A stretch of 64,000 nt of DNA from Bradyrhizobium retamae (GTDB lineage: Bacteria > Pseudomonadota > Alphaproteobacteria > Rhizobiales > Xanthobacteraceae): NCBI RefSeq assembly GCF_001440415.1, contig NZ_LLYA01000165.1, forward strand, positions 1 through 64,000, written 5' to 3'. The translations under genes and the position numbers were made by a program. Positions 53,609 to 63,379 of this stretch are shown in pieces (position 1 is the first letter of the stretch; each line of letters starts with the position of its first letter). The notes under the pieces are model-generated. The model did not search any database. It was not told the DNA's origin and saw nothing but the letters and a program-made list of their open reading frames with translations.

Positions 53609-54922
53609 ATGAACTTTAAAGCAACCGCCGCGGAACCCGCGAATGAACCGACACTTCATTGTCCGAATTGCAACCATGAGATTCGGCTGACTGAGTCGCT
53701 TGCGGCGCCCCTTATCGAGGAAACTCGTCGCCATTTCCAGCAGCAACTCGCCAAGAAGGATGCGGAGGTTTCTCAGAAATTAGACGCGGTGCGGCGGGAG
53801 CGCGAGCAGCTCGCCGAGGCACGTGAGCAAATTGAAGATAGAGTTGCTGAACGACTTGTGGCCGAGCGCAGCCAAATAGCCAGCGCCGAAGCGAAGAAGG
53901 CTCGCGAGGCGACCGCCGCGGAGCTACAGGCCAAAGCGGCCGAAACTGCAGAGCTCCGCAGAACATTGGACGCTAACAATGCCAAGCTTGCCGAGGCACA
54001 GCAGGCCCAGGCTGAGTTGATGCGCAAGCAACGGGCGCTCGACGAGGAAAAGCGCGAGCTCGACCTCACGATCGAGAAGCGGGTGCAGGCCTCCATCGAA
54101 GAGATACGCGCCAAGGCCAAGCAGGAAGCTGACGAGGGGGCCCGGCTTCGAGTGTTGGAAAAGGACCAGACAATTGATTCAATGGCTCGTACCATTGAGG
54201 AGCTGAAGCGTAAGGCCGAACAGGGGTCGCAGCAGTCGCAGGGCGAGGTGCTTGAGCTTGAACTCGAGCAACTCCTTCGCGGACGCTTTCCGACGGATCT
54301 CATTGAGCCCGTCGGCAAGGGCGAGCTGGGCGCTGACGTCGTCCAACAGGTCAACGGCTCCATCGGCAACGCCGCCGGGATCATCCTCTGGGAATCCAAG
54401 CGCACCAAGGCATGGAGCGATGGCTGGCTTGCCAAGCTTCGCGATGACCAGCGCCGCTGTGGGGCCGATATCGCGCTGATCGTCTCGCAGGCGTTACCAA
54501 AACACGTCGAACAATTCGACCTTGTCGACGGGGTTTGGATCGCCCACCCGCGCTGCGCCCTGCCGGTTGCAGTTGCGCTCCGTCAAACACTCATCGAAGT
54601 CAACAGCTCGCGCCTGGTGCAGCAAGGTCAGCAAACCAAAATGGAGCAGGTCTACGACTACCTAACCGGCACGAAGTTCCGGCAGCGGGTGGATGCCGTT
54701 ATCGAGAAGTTCAACGACATGCGCGAGGATCTGGATAAGGAGCGCAAATTCATGGGTCGGCAATGGGCCAAGCGCGAGACGCAGATCGTCGCGGTTATAG
54801 AATCGACGGTTGGCATGGTCGGAGATCTGCAGGCTATTGCCGGAAAGGCGATGCCGGCGATTCCGAGCCTCGATCCGCCGCTGTTGGAGAACTCGGTCGA
54901 TGCCGAACGAAAAGCCGGGTGA
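53609..54922 (+). CDS. DUF2130 protein, PD-(D/E)XK nuclease-like
   Basis: 437 residues. An N-terminal CPNC knuckle (residues 18-21) is followed by a long coiled coil of about 45-220 rich in Glu/Ala/Arg/Gln. The C-terminal domain has GKGELGADVVQQVNG and then IILWESKRTKAWSDGWLAKL: Asp243, Glu262 and Lys264 match a G-x-x-GAD...E-x-K nuclease core. DUF2130 genes often occur in defence neighbourhoods. The gene precedes the giant helicase by about 315 bases on the same strand, and may belong with it. Confidence 0.82.
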   Translation: MNFKATAAEPANEPTLHCPNCNHEIRLTESLAAPLIEETRRHFQQQLAKKDAEVSQKLDAVRREREQLAEAREQIEDRVAERLVAERSQIASAEAKKAREATAAELQAKAAETAELRRTLDANNAKLAEAQQAQAELMRKQRALDEEKRELDLTIEKRVQASIEEIRAKAKQEADEGARLRVLEKDQTIDSMARTIEELKRKAEQGSQQSQGEVLELELEQLLRGRFPTDLIEPVGKGELGADVVQQVNGSIGNAAGIILWESKRTKAWSDGWLAKLRDDQRRCGADIALIVSQALPKHVEQFDLVDGVWIAHPRCALPVAVALRQTLIEVNSSRLVQQGQQTKMEQVYDYLTGTKFRQRVDAVIEKFNDMREDLDKERKFMGRQWAKRETQIVAVIESTVGMVGDLQAIAGKAMPAIPSLDPPLLENSVDAERKAG

Positions 54923-55237
54923 CCGGCCGATATCTGTCCTTGTTCGCGTCATGAGAATGACGAGTAGACTGGGTCCCGCAACAAGCCCCGTCCGCCGCTC
55001 TAATCGCATGTGTACTGCTGCGCCACTAGCCGAATTTCCGAAACATAAGCTTCCGAATATGCTCGAAATACGAGAGCAAACCACCCTATAGTCGCGCCAA
55101 GCGAATAACAGTCCGAGAAGAAATCGGCAGAAGTTACTGGGCAACCCCGTAATTGTACGGTCGCCAGAGATGCACGCCTTGTAGTGCGCCCGAGCCGACC
55201 TAACGGTATATGCCGCATGTTCTATTGGGGGCAGAGT
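54923..55237. other. Intergenic before giant helicase gene
   Basis: Nothing coding. GGGGGCAGAG just before 55238 is the likely ribosome site of the helicase gene. Confidence 0.4.
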
Positions 55238-58200
55238 ATGTTGGATCGAGATCAATCGGATCATGCGGTTGCAGGGATAAAAGTCTCTTGTACCGTTGCG
55301 GACAGCGTCAACGTCGCCTTCTATCAGAATGCTGTACCGATCATCAGGGATCTCGCGGTCGAAAACGCCCTAGGCAGCGACGTAACGGGAATTTCGATCC
55401 ATCTCACATCGGAGCCGCCATTTCTCACGCCGGGGGTTTGGCGCATCGAGCGCATCGCGGATCAAGCGGTCCACCACATTCGCAGCCTCGAGCTGAAGCT
55501 TGATCCCGCCTTTCTTGCCGGAATCAACGCCTCGCGGCGCGGCGAACTTCGCATTCGGGTCGAAGCTGCCGGAACCGTGCTGGCCGAGCAAGCCGTCGAG
55601 ATCAACTTGCTGCCGCCCTCGCACTGGGGCGGCGTCAATTCAGCGCCGGAATTGCTGGCAGCCTTCGTCAGGCCGACCGATCCCAGCATCGACGTCATCC
55701 TGCGCGAAGCTTCCGACAAACTTGCCGCCGCCGGTCGCGACGAGGCCATGGACGGTTACCGCAAGCGCACCAAGGCCCGCGCCTGGGAGATCGCCGACGC
55801 GATCTGGGCCGCGCTGGTGGCCCATTCGATCGCCTACGTCCTCCCGCCGAAGAGCTTCGAGCGCTCCGGGCAGATGGTCCGCGGACCGAGCGACATCCTC
55901 TCGCGTAAGGTCGGTACCTGCCTCGATCTTACGCTGCTCTACGCCTCGTGCCTCGAGCAGGCGGGCCTCAATCCGGTTCTTGCCCTGACCGAAGGCCATG
56001 CATTTGTCGGCATTTGGCTGGTCGACGAGGATTTCTCCGGTCTCGTCATCGACGACCCTCAAATGTTGCGCAAGCGCGTGCAGCTAGAGGAAATGGTCGT
56101 GGTCGAGACCACGCTGCTCACAGGCGCGCACCCGGCGCGCTTCAAGCAGGCGGTCGAAGCAGCCAAGAAACTGATTGCCGAGGACGCCGCCTCGCCGTTC
56201 GAGCTCGCCATCGACGTGCGCCGCGCGCGTAGCGCCAAGATACGTCCGCTCGACCTCTCGGGCTCGGCGGAGCCGGCGATCCGACCCGTCACCGCCACAG
56301 CGGCCGCCCAGGAAGTCGGCGAAGTTCCGCATTTCGAAGAGGAGCTCGACAAGCGTCGCGAACCGGTAGTCGAGAAGAACCTCGACAGGCTCGAAATCTG
56401 GAAGCGCAACCTTCTCGATCTCTCGCTGAAGAACCGGCTGCTCAACTTCAAGGACTCCAAATCGACCATCGCGATCGAGTGCCCCGATCCTGCGATGCTC
56501 GAGGATAGGCTTTCCGACGGCGACCGCTTCAAGCTGCTCGGCAAAACCACCGTGCTCGACGGCAGCGACGGACGCGACACGACGCTGCTCGCCGACCGTC
56601 AGGACGAGGAGGCGCGCAAGGATTTTATCCTCGACGCGATGAAGCGGGGCGACCTGCACACCAACGTCGCCGACGCCGAACTTGATGGCCGGCTCACCGA
56701 TCTCTACCGGGCTTCGCGGCTCGCGTTCGAAGAGGGCGGCGCAAATATCCTTTATCTATGCCTCGGCTTCCTGAAATGGACGCCGCAGGACGGTGCCGGG
56801 CCATACCGAGCGCCGTTGATCCTGATACCCGTACAACTCGAACGCAAAAGCATGCGCTCGGGCTTCCGTCTCGCGCTGCACGAGGATGAAGCGCGCTTCA
56901 ATCCGACTCTCCTGCAGATGCTGAAGCAGGACTTCGATCTGTCGATGCCGGAATTCGACGGCGAACTGCAGCAGGACGCCACCGGCATCGACGTCGCTGG
57001 GATCTGGAAGACCGTCCGACGCCACATCAAGAGCATCAAGGGCTGGGAGGTGACGGAGCAGGTCAAGCTCGCGACGCTTTCCTTCACCAAGTACCTGATG
57101 TGGAAGGACCTTGTCGACCGCTCCGACCTGCTCAAGCGCAATCCGGTCGTTCGCCACCTGATCGATACCCCGACCCACACCTACGAGGGCTCCGGGGCGG
57201 GCTTCATCGACGCGCGGACCATCGACGAGATCGTCGACCCGGTCGAACTGTTCGCGCCGCTCTCGGCCGATTCCTCGCAGATCGCTGCGGTCGTCGCCGC
57301 CCAGCGCGGCGCGGACTACGTGCTGTTCGGCCCGCCCGGCACCGGGAAGAGCCAGACGATCGCAAACGCCATAACGAACTGCCTTGCACACCAGAAGACC
57401 GTGCTGTTCGTCTCGCAGAAGACCGCCGCGCTCGAAGTCGTAAGGCAGCGCATGCAGGCCATCGGACTAGGCAACTACTGTCTTGAGGTGCACTCGACCA
57501 AGGCCCAGAAGTCGAGCGTGCTGGAGCAACTCGCGACCGCCTGGCGCGAGCGCAATCTGGTCACCGAAGAGCACTGGTCGACGGCCGCCGGCGAGCTAAA
57601 GAAGAGGCGCGATCAGTTGAACAGGCTGGTCTCGGCCCTGCACCGCAGGCGCGCGAATGGCATGACGGCCTACGAGGCCTTCGGACGCGTGGTCGCGGAT
57701 CGCAACCGCCTCGCCGACATTCAGCTGACTTGGGCGGTCGGAACGGTGCATTCGCCGGACCAGCTTGCCCGGATGCGGGAGAGTTGCGCGGACATCCGCA
57801 CCGCATTGGAGGCGGTCGGCGACCCGTCGGTCCACCCGTTGCAGGGTATCGAGCAAACCCGCTGGAATCCTGCCTGGGCGCAAGCCCTGCAGCAGGCGGT
57901 CGATCGGCTGCAGGCTACGCTGCAGCAAATGCGCGAGTCGGCGGACGCGCTCGTCACCTCCCTTGGACTGAACGAAGTCGCCGACGACAGCTCGTTGCCG
58001 CAGCTCCTCAAGCTCGTCGCGCTGATGCTGCATCCGGACGCCGCCGATGGCGTCCTGCTCCTCGACGAGGACGCCCCTCATCGTATCCGAGCGCTGACTG
58101 CCCTAGCCGACGTGGTCGGTCGCATCCGTGACAAGGCGTCTGAGCTGTCCGCCGAATACGATCTCAAGGCGGCGCTGCTCGACCTATCGGCCCTACAGCG

Positions 58201-61200
58201 GGACTGGACCGAGGCCTGCGCATCCAACGTGCTGGTGCGCAGCGGCCGCAAGAAAAAGGTACGTCTCCACCTTCAGCCCTACTGCCCCAGCGAAGTGCCC
58301 GACGAGATCGGACGCGACCTCATCGTCCTGCAAGACCTATGCGATCTGATTCGGGGAATGGAAGCGCTCAGGCCGCATTTCCACGGAATCGAACGGTTGT
58401 GGCGGGGGCTGGATAGCGACCCGGTGCGCATCGCGGCCCTGATCAAATGGGCTCACAATCTGCAAACCGTGGTCGACGCCTTCCAGGTCGACGACGTGCC
58501 ACCGGAACGGATAACCGCCCACGTCGCCAGCCTCCTCGCCCACGACATCTCGCGCTTCCGTTCCGGCGGCCAGGTACGCAGGGCGTTCGACGCCATGCAC
58601 CAGGCCTTCCCGGCTATGCATCAGGCAGCCAAGGATGTCGGTGCTTGCATCGGCCTCGATCGCCCGGAAGAGATCATTCGGCTGGAGCCCGGCTGGATCG
58701 ATGCGCTGCAAGAACGGGCGGCGCGCTGGAAAGCCAACATCATCAGGGCGCCGCAATGGGCGACATGGCGGGCGGCGGCGAAGACGGCGCGGGCCGCCGG
58801 ACTTTCCCCGCTGGTGGATGCAGTCGAGGACGGTCGCGTTACGCGCGACGAGCTCGCTGGTGCGTTCGACTACGCCTATGCGCGTTGGGTCGCGGAGACC
58901 ATCGTCAACGAGGACGAGGTTCTGAGCGGCTTCCTCGCCGAGAGTCACGAGGCTGCCATCGAGGCTTTCGTCGCCGCCGACAAGAAGGTCTGCGACCTCG
59001 CCCGGCAGATCGTCAAGGCGCGGATCGGCGCAGCGGTACCGACCCAAACCAATTTCGGCAAGGATCCGGAATGGGGCACGCTGGCGCGCGAGATCAACAA
59101 GAAGGCACGGCACATGCCGCTGCGCCAACTCTTCGGGCGGATCCCGAACGTCATGACTCAGCTCGCGCCGTGCATCATGATGAGCCCGCTTTCGATCGCG
59201 CAATACTTGCCAGCCGAGGCGAAGCCGTTCGACGTCGTGATCTTCGACGAGGCTTCACAAATCCCCGTCTGGGACGCCATCGGCGCCATCGCCCGCGGCA
59301 GCCAAGTGATCGTCGTGGGCGATCCGGAACAGCTTCCGCCGACCAACGTCGGCCAGCGGGGCGTCGACGACGAGGATGATGACGGTTCGACAGTGCAGAG
59401 CCAGCAGAGCATCCTCGACGAATGTCTCGCCTCGAACATCCCGAGCATGCGACTGTCGTGGCACTACCGCAGCCGCCACGAGAGCCTGATCGCGTTTTCG
59501 AACGCGAAATACTACCGCGGTGAGCTGATGACCTTCCCGTCGCCGGTGACCCGCGACGCGGCGGTTCGTTACGTCCACGTCGAGGGTGGCATCTACGAAC
59601 GCGGCGGCGCCAAGGTAAACCGCAAGGAAGCCGAGGCCGTGGTAGCCGAGGTTGTCCGACGCCTGAAGACGTCGACCAAATCGATCGGCGTCGTCACCTT
59701 CAACGGCGACCAGCAGCGGCTGATCGAGAACATGCTCGACCAGGCGCGACGTAGCGATCCCGCATTGGAGCCCCATTTCGACCGAAACCAGACCCGCGAG
59801 CCGATTCTCGTCAAGAACATCGAGAACGTTCAGGGCGACGAACGCGACGTGATCATCTTCTCGGTGGCCGTCGGACCCGACAAGACCGGACGGGTGACCG
59901 CGCAGATCTCGTCGCTCAACAGCGAAGGCGGCCATCGCCGGCTCAACGTCGCCGTCACCCGCGCGCGCAGTGAGCTTCTGGTGTTCGCGACGCTCAGGCC
60001 GGAACAGATCGACCTCGGGCGCACCAGCGCCAAGGGCGTCGTCGACTTCAAACACTTCCTCGAGTTCGCCGAACATGGCGCGCGCGCCATCGCCGAGGCC
60101 TTCTCGCCGACGGGCCGCGGGACCGAGTCGCCGTTCGAAGATGCAGTGATGCGGGCGCTGGAGGACAGAGGCTGGGAAATCCATCCTCAGGTCGGCGTCT
60201 CGTTCTTCCGCGTCGATCTCGGCATCGTGCATCCGGACTTTCCCGGCCGCTATCTCGCCGGCGTCGAATGCGACGGCGCCACCTATCATCGCTCGGCGAC
60301 GGCCCGCGATCGCGACCGCCTGCGCGAGATGGTCCTGACCGGCCTCGGCTGGCGTATCCGGCGCATCTGGAGCACCGAGTGGTGGATGGACGCCTCGTCC
60401 GCAGCAGAAAAAATCCATGCGCGCCTGACCGCCGATCTCGAAACCGACCGCGCATCGCGGCCTCCGGCCGCCTCCCCTGACGACGAGGCCATCGATACTG
60501 ACGCGGCGATAGTCAGGGAGGAGGCCGCAGCGAGCGCTGAAGATGCGCCGGGAGAGGCGGAGGTTACATCTTCCGACCAGTCGCCGAACCCGCCCCCGGC
60601 AATCGAGCACGAGCAGCAAAACCCGCAACAGCTTCCCCCTGATCCGGCGAACGACCGCGAACCTCTCGAGCAGCCGAGGATCTATGCGCGCGGACCGACG
60701 CCGGCAGCTGCGGACCCTGCCGCGACGCCGGCTGCCTACACGAAGGCCGACCCGAGCACCGTCGCCCCGCCCGACCGCGAGCGTTTCTACGACGTTGCCT
60801 ACCGCGGCAATCTCCGCAACATGATCGACCATGTGATCGAAATCGAGGGACCGATCTATTTCGACGTTTTGATCGACCGCATCGCCCGCGCCCACGGCTT
60901 CCAACGCTCGGGCGAAACCGTGCAGCGGATCATCCGGGCGGCGCTCGGACGAGGCCGCTTCCCCGCAACCCGGGACGGCGATCGCGAGATCATCTGGCCG
61001 CAGAACGCCGCGCCCGGCGTCAAATCGCCATATCGCGGCGCCGGCGGCCGTGAGCACAGCGACATACCGTTGCCCGAACTGGCGGGGCTTGCCGATTTCC
61101 TTCGTACACAGGGCCTGGAGGAGGATGAAGACCTGATCCGCGGCATGCAGGAGCATTTCGGACTGGGCCGGCTCGCGATCTCGACGCGTCAGCGCTTCGA

Positions 61201-61228
61201 GGCGGCTACGATGTCTGATGAGAAATGA
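55238..61228 (+). CDS. DUF4011-helicase-Vsr-DUF3320 anti-phage-type protein (Hhe-like)
   Basis: 1,996 residues from ATG 55238. Order: (1) beta-rich N-terminal domain, about 1-120; (2) transglutaminase-like domain with GTCLDLTLLYASCLEQAGLN (Cys228), GHAFVGIW (His254) and an ETT acidic residue near 290; (3) DUF4011, with IWKRNLLDLSLKNRLLNF near 385-405; (4) SF1 helicase: Walker A GPPGTGKS (698-705), DEAS (1337-1340), GDPEQLPP, HYRSRH, VQGDERDVI and NVAVTRAR (near 1570); (5) Vsr/REase-like nuclease near 1630-1720 with SPFE, RVDL (Asp1660) and GVECDG (Glu1677); (6) a Pro/Ala-rich linker; (7) DUF3320 from about 1848. This matches the single-gene anti-phage system reported as Hhe, as far as I recall. 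All catalytic motifs are present, so it is probably active. Confidence 0.9.
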   Translation: MLDRDQSDHAVAGIKVSCTVADSVNVAFYQNAVPIIRDLAVENALGSDVTGISIHLTSEPPFLTPGVWRIERIADQAVHHIRSLELKLDPAFLAGINASRRGELRIRVEAAGTVLAEQAVEINLLPPSHWGGVNSAPELLAAFVRPTDPSIDVILREASDKLAAAGRDEAMDGYRKRTKARAWEIADAIWAALVAHSIAYVLPPKSFERSGQMVRGPSDILSRKVGTCLDLTLLYASCLEQAGLNPVLALTEGHAFVGIWLVDEDFSGLVIDDPQMLRKRVQLEEMVVVETTLLTGAHPARFKQAVEAAKKLIAEDAASPFELAIDVRRARSAKIRPLDLSGSAEPAIRPVTATAAAQEVGEVPHFEEELDKRREPVVEKNLDRLEIWKRNLLDLSLKNRLLNFKDSKSTIAIECPDPAMLEDRLSDGDRFKLLGKTTVLDGSDGRDTTLLADRQDEEARKDFILDAMKRGDLHTNVADAELDGRLTDLYRASRLAFEEGGANILYLCLGFLKWTPQDGAGPYRAPLILIPVQLERKSMRSGFRLALHEDEARFNPTLLQMLKQDFDLSMPEFDGELQQDATGIDVAGIWKTVRRHIKSIKGWEVTEQVKLATLSFTKYLMWKDLVDRSDLLKRNPVVRHLIDTPTHTYEGSGAGFIDARTIDEIVDPVELFAPLSADSSQIAAVVAAQRGADYVLFGPPGTGKSQTIANAITNCLAHQKTVLFVSQKTAALEVVRQRMQAIGLGNYCLEVHSTKAQKSSVLEQLATAWRERNLVTEEHWSTAAGELKKRRDQLNRLVSALHRRRANGMTAYEAFGRVVADRNRLADIQLTWAVGTVHSPDQLARMRESCADIRTALEAVGDPSVHPLQGIEQTRWNPAWAQALQQAVDRLQATLQQMRESADALVTSLGLNEVADDSSLPQLLKLVALMLHPDAADGVLLLDEDAPHRIRALTALADVVGRIRDKASELSAEYDLKAALLDLSALQRDWTEACASNVLVRSGRKKKVRLHLQPYCPSEVPDEIGRDLIVLQDLCDLIRGMEALRPHFHGIERLWRGLDSDPVRIAALIKWAHNLQTVVDAFQVDDVPPERITAHVASLLAHDISRFRSGGQVRRAFDAMHQAFPAMHQAAKDVGACIGLDRPEEIIRLEPGWIDALQERAARWKANIIRAPQWATWRAAAKTARAAGLSPLVDAVEDGRVTRDELAGAFDYAYARWVAETIVNEDEVLSGFLAESHEAAIEAFVAADKKVCDLARQIVKARIGAAVPTQTNFGKDPEWGTLAREINKKARHMPLRQLFGRIPNVMTQLAPCIMMSPLSIAQYLPAEAKPFDVVIFDEASQIPVWDAIGAIARGSQVIVVGDPEQLPPTNVGQRGVDDEDDDGSTVQSQQSILDECLASNIPSMRLSWHYRSRHESLIAFSNAKYYRGELMTFPSPVTRDAAVRYVHVEGGIYERGGAKVNRKEAEAVVAEVVRRLKTSTKSIGVVTFNGDQQRLIENMLDQARRSDPALEPHFDRNQTREPILVKNIENVQGDERDVIIFSVAVGPDKTGRVTAQISSLNSEGGHRRLNVAVTRARSELLVFATLRPEQIDLGRTSAKGVVDFKHFLEFAEHGARAIAEAFSPTGRGTESPFEDAVMRALEDRGWEIHPQVGVSFFRVDLGIVHPDFPGRYLAGVECDGATYHRSATARDRDRLREMVLTGLGWRIRRIWSTEWWMDASSAAEKIHARLTADLETDRASRPPAASPDDEAIDTDAAIVREEAAASAEDAPGEAEVTSSDQSPNPPPAIEHEQQNPQQLPPDPANDREPLEQPRIYARGPTPAAADPAATPAAYTKADPSTVAPPDRERFYDVAYRGNLRNMIDHVIEIEGPIYFDVLIDRIARAHGFQRSGETVQRIIRAALGRGRFPATRDGDREIIWPQNAAPGVKSPYRGAGGREHSDIPLPELAGLADFLRTQGLEEDEDLIRGMQEHFGLGRLAISTRQRFEAATMSDEK

Positions 61229-61339
61229 GTTAGAACGGGAACCGCCAATCCGTTCGGAATTATCTGAAGAAGTCTAAGCTACGCTTGCTCTCGCCCTCTG
61301 GTTGCGAAATGATCTGCTTGAGGTAGGCGGGAGTTTGGG

Positions 61340-61660
61340 GTGTCAAAGGTTACTGATTTCATTGCGCTCGACGTAGAGACGGCGAATGCCGATCTTGGAA
61401 GTATTTGCTCAATTGGGCTCGTTCACTTTCGGTCGGGCGCTGTATTTAAATCACTGACAATCCTTGTCGATCCCGAAGACGAGTTCGACCCGCTAAATAT
61501 TGGAATTCACGGAATCCGTCCTGAAGACGTCGCTGGGAAGCCAACGATGGCGCAGGTCTTTCCCGCAATAAGCGCCTCGTTGTCCGACGTTGTAGTCGTG
61601 CATCACAGTCACTTCGATAGGACGGCAAGGGTACCGAGTGAACTGAGGCTTAATCTTTGA
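61340..61660 (+). pseudogene. DEDDh 3'-5' exonuclease, C-terminally truncated
   Basis: GTG start at 61340. FIALDVETANADLGSICSIG carries the first D-x-E, and VVVHHSHFDRTA the second Asp. The family (DNA polymerase III epsilon-like) is about 170-180 residues and needs a further His-Asp pair; this frame ends at 106 and the last residues do not fit. Likely cut off by a deletion that also ends against the zinc-ribbon gene. Confidence 0.65.
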
Positions 61661-61685
61661 CAACGGTGAGGCCGTCTTCGCTCAG

Positions 61686-61973
61686 CTATCGCTCCTCGTC
61701 AGGGTGTACCCACTTGTAGGGCGTAATCTCCCGCTGCTCGGTCAACTTGATCATGCGAACAGGAGGCTTGTAGCGGCGCGTGCCGCAGGACCGGCATCGG
61801 AAGGATGGTTCGAGCTTCCAGATCGGCGTATCACGCGACCTGCGGATAGCATCCAGCGGCAAACTTGCCCTTACCTTGCACCGACAACATTCGATCTCCA
61901 GCCAGCCGTAACCGCCGTTCAGGCATTGGCCTATCGTTGGGGACGGCTGGGCAGGGCCGCCATAGCCTTCCAT
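61686..61973 (-). CDS. Zinc-ribbon conserved hypothetical
   Basis: 95 residues from ATG 61973; the open frame reaches 62051. It has two Cys pairs: IECCRCKVRASLPLDAIRR and FRCRSCGTRRYKPPVRMIKL, so a zinc ribbon is likely. The C-terminus KLTEQREITPYKWVHPDEER recurs in a fragment at 39711-39785. Common in Bradyrhizobium; function unknown, possibly nucleic-acid binding. Confidence 0.7.
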   Translation of the reverse strand: MEGYGGPAQPSPTIGQCLNGGYGWLEIECCRCKVRASLPLDAIRRSRDTPIWKLEPSFRCRSCGTRRYKPPVRMIKLTEQREITPYKWVHPDEER

Positions 61974-62043
61974 GCTGGACCGACCACGCTTCTGCCTCGG
62001 CTCGATCCGCGGTACGGGCGGCCTTCCGTGGCTACGATGGATA

Positions 62044-62802
62044 TTAAGCAAGCACAGGAGGCTTGTAGACCACCGTATCTTCGTCCGGCACGACGTCGAA
62101 AGAATTGAGCGCGAGCCGTGACTTTATGGTGTTTACGTCGCCATTGTGCGCGCTTGCCAGATCGCGAACTTCTTTCCATGGCAGCGTGCACAACGGTCCG
62201 AGAATGACTTCCGCGAGGCAAATTTTATGGTCGAGGCGATAGAAACACAAACCACCTTCATGATGCATCGAAGCCAGCTTCACCGGTACTCGCCATTCGC
62301 GCTCATAATTCCAACTCTCGAATTCTGTGCAAAGAAGCAACTCTGCCAGTTCATTGTCCACAACAGGGCGGTTGAGTTTGGATTCAAGGCGTTTGGGTTG
62401 ATACTTCACCTCCTTCGGAAGAGAGCGGTCAATGTCAAAGCCAAGACAAATGCCACGATGCCGCGCGCCATAGTGGCTCCAAAGAACTGGATTGGTCCAA
62501 TCGGAGGTGAAGCAAAGTAGCCCAGTCTCCACCTCCTGCTGCTCTCGGTGTTTTAAGATGGCAGGATGCTCACCGGCGCGCCATGATGCGAGTAGCTCGA
62601 AAGGATCATTTAGCTCTGAGAAGCGGCTCACTTTCTGCCGCGCAAATACGATGTTGCTGATCGCGTACTCGGCTGGACAGATGTAATAGGCTCGTAGCAC
62701 GGTTGGAGGCGGTGGAGGGATTACAGCAGCGCTGCCGTAATTGCACTCGTATCCAGCCTGCTTCCATAATTTTCTGAGATGGTCGTTCAGTGGTGGTGCC
62801 AA
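62044..62802 (-). CDS. DUF2971 family protein
   Basis: 252 residues from TTG 62802 with AAGGAG eight bases upstream. Family blocks are FSELNDPFELLASW, PVLWSHYGARHRGICLGFDI and WNYEREWRVPV. DUF2971 proteins are of unknown biochemistry but often lie in defence islands. It is downstream of the giant helicase on the opposite strand. Confidence 0.85.
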   Translation of the reverse strand: MAPPLNDHLRKLWKQAGYECNYGSAAVIPPPPPTVLRAYYICPAEYAISNIVFARQKVSRFSELNDPFELLASWRAGEHPAILKHREQQEVETGLLCFTSDWTNPVLWSHYGARHRGICLGFDIDRSLPKEVKYQPKRLESKLNRPVVDNELAELLLCTEFESWNYEREWRVPVKLASMHHEGGLCFYRLDHKICLAEVILGPLCTLPWKEVRDLASAHNGDVNTIKSRLALNSFDVVPDEDTVVYKPPVLA

Positions 62803-63031
62803 AGCGCTTCTCCTTTAGCGGTTAGGCACAGTCGCACATCAGCACGCGAGGAGCATCATTATCCTTTGAGATTGGGCCCAACAATCCACCACGAACTGAC
62901 CTCCGATCCATTGCCCTCGAATTCCGACATGCGCCTCGTTGCCTACACTCAACGAATTTATGGCGCTTCGCCTCGGCTTCGCATGCGGCAACCGGGTTTG
63001 TATGCGAGCGGCTGACTTCGGCTTACACGCG

Positions 63032-63331
63032 TCAGGTGCCGCTTCGCAACAGATGGCGATAACCTTGCTCGGTCATCCATCTGGCACGCGAGAGATGGCT
63101 TTCGAAGGCGCGCCACGCACGGTCCGCCTCGTTCTCGGGGTCGATGCGCAGCACGATCCGAGAGACCTCCCGCCAGTCGGCACCTTGTTGATCAGCATCG
63201 AGCACGCGCATGTAGGTGATGATGTGCTGCTCGTCATACGCAGTGAGGGCTGGTCCGGCTGGCGCACGTCAGCAATATGTGGATCGAGTGGCGGCGTTTT
63301 CATAGACGTTCTCGATGAGAGGCGGGGGCAT
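63032..63331 (-). pseudogene. DUF2285 protein with in-frame stop
   Basis: From ATG 63331 (GAGGTTGTG upstream) the frame gives MPPPLIENVYENAATRSTYC, a TGA at 63269-63271, and then, in the same frame, AYDEQHIITYMRVLDADQQG, ADWREVSRIVLRIDPENEAD and SRARWMTEQGYRHLLRSGT. The second part is a complete DUF2285 domain, a DNA-binding fold found in rhizobial ICE activators such as FseA. The stop may be a mutation of Trp, a sequencing error, or a recoding site. An internal ATG (TYMRV) could also serve as start. The gene is shorter than usual. Confidence 0.7.
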
Positions 63332-63379
63332 CACACAACCTCAGCCCAGCTCTAGGTCAATTGTACGGCGATGAAGCCC

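Noticed and set aside
59255..61156. 633-codon minus-strand open frame
   Set aside because: Antisense shadow of the giant helicase gene whose motifs are all in the plus frame.
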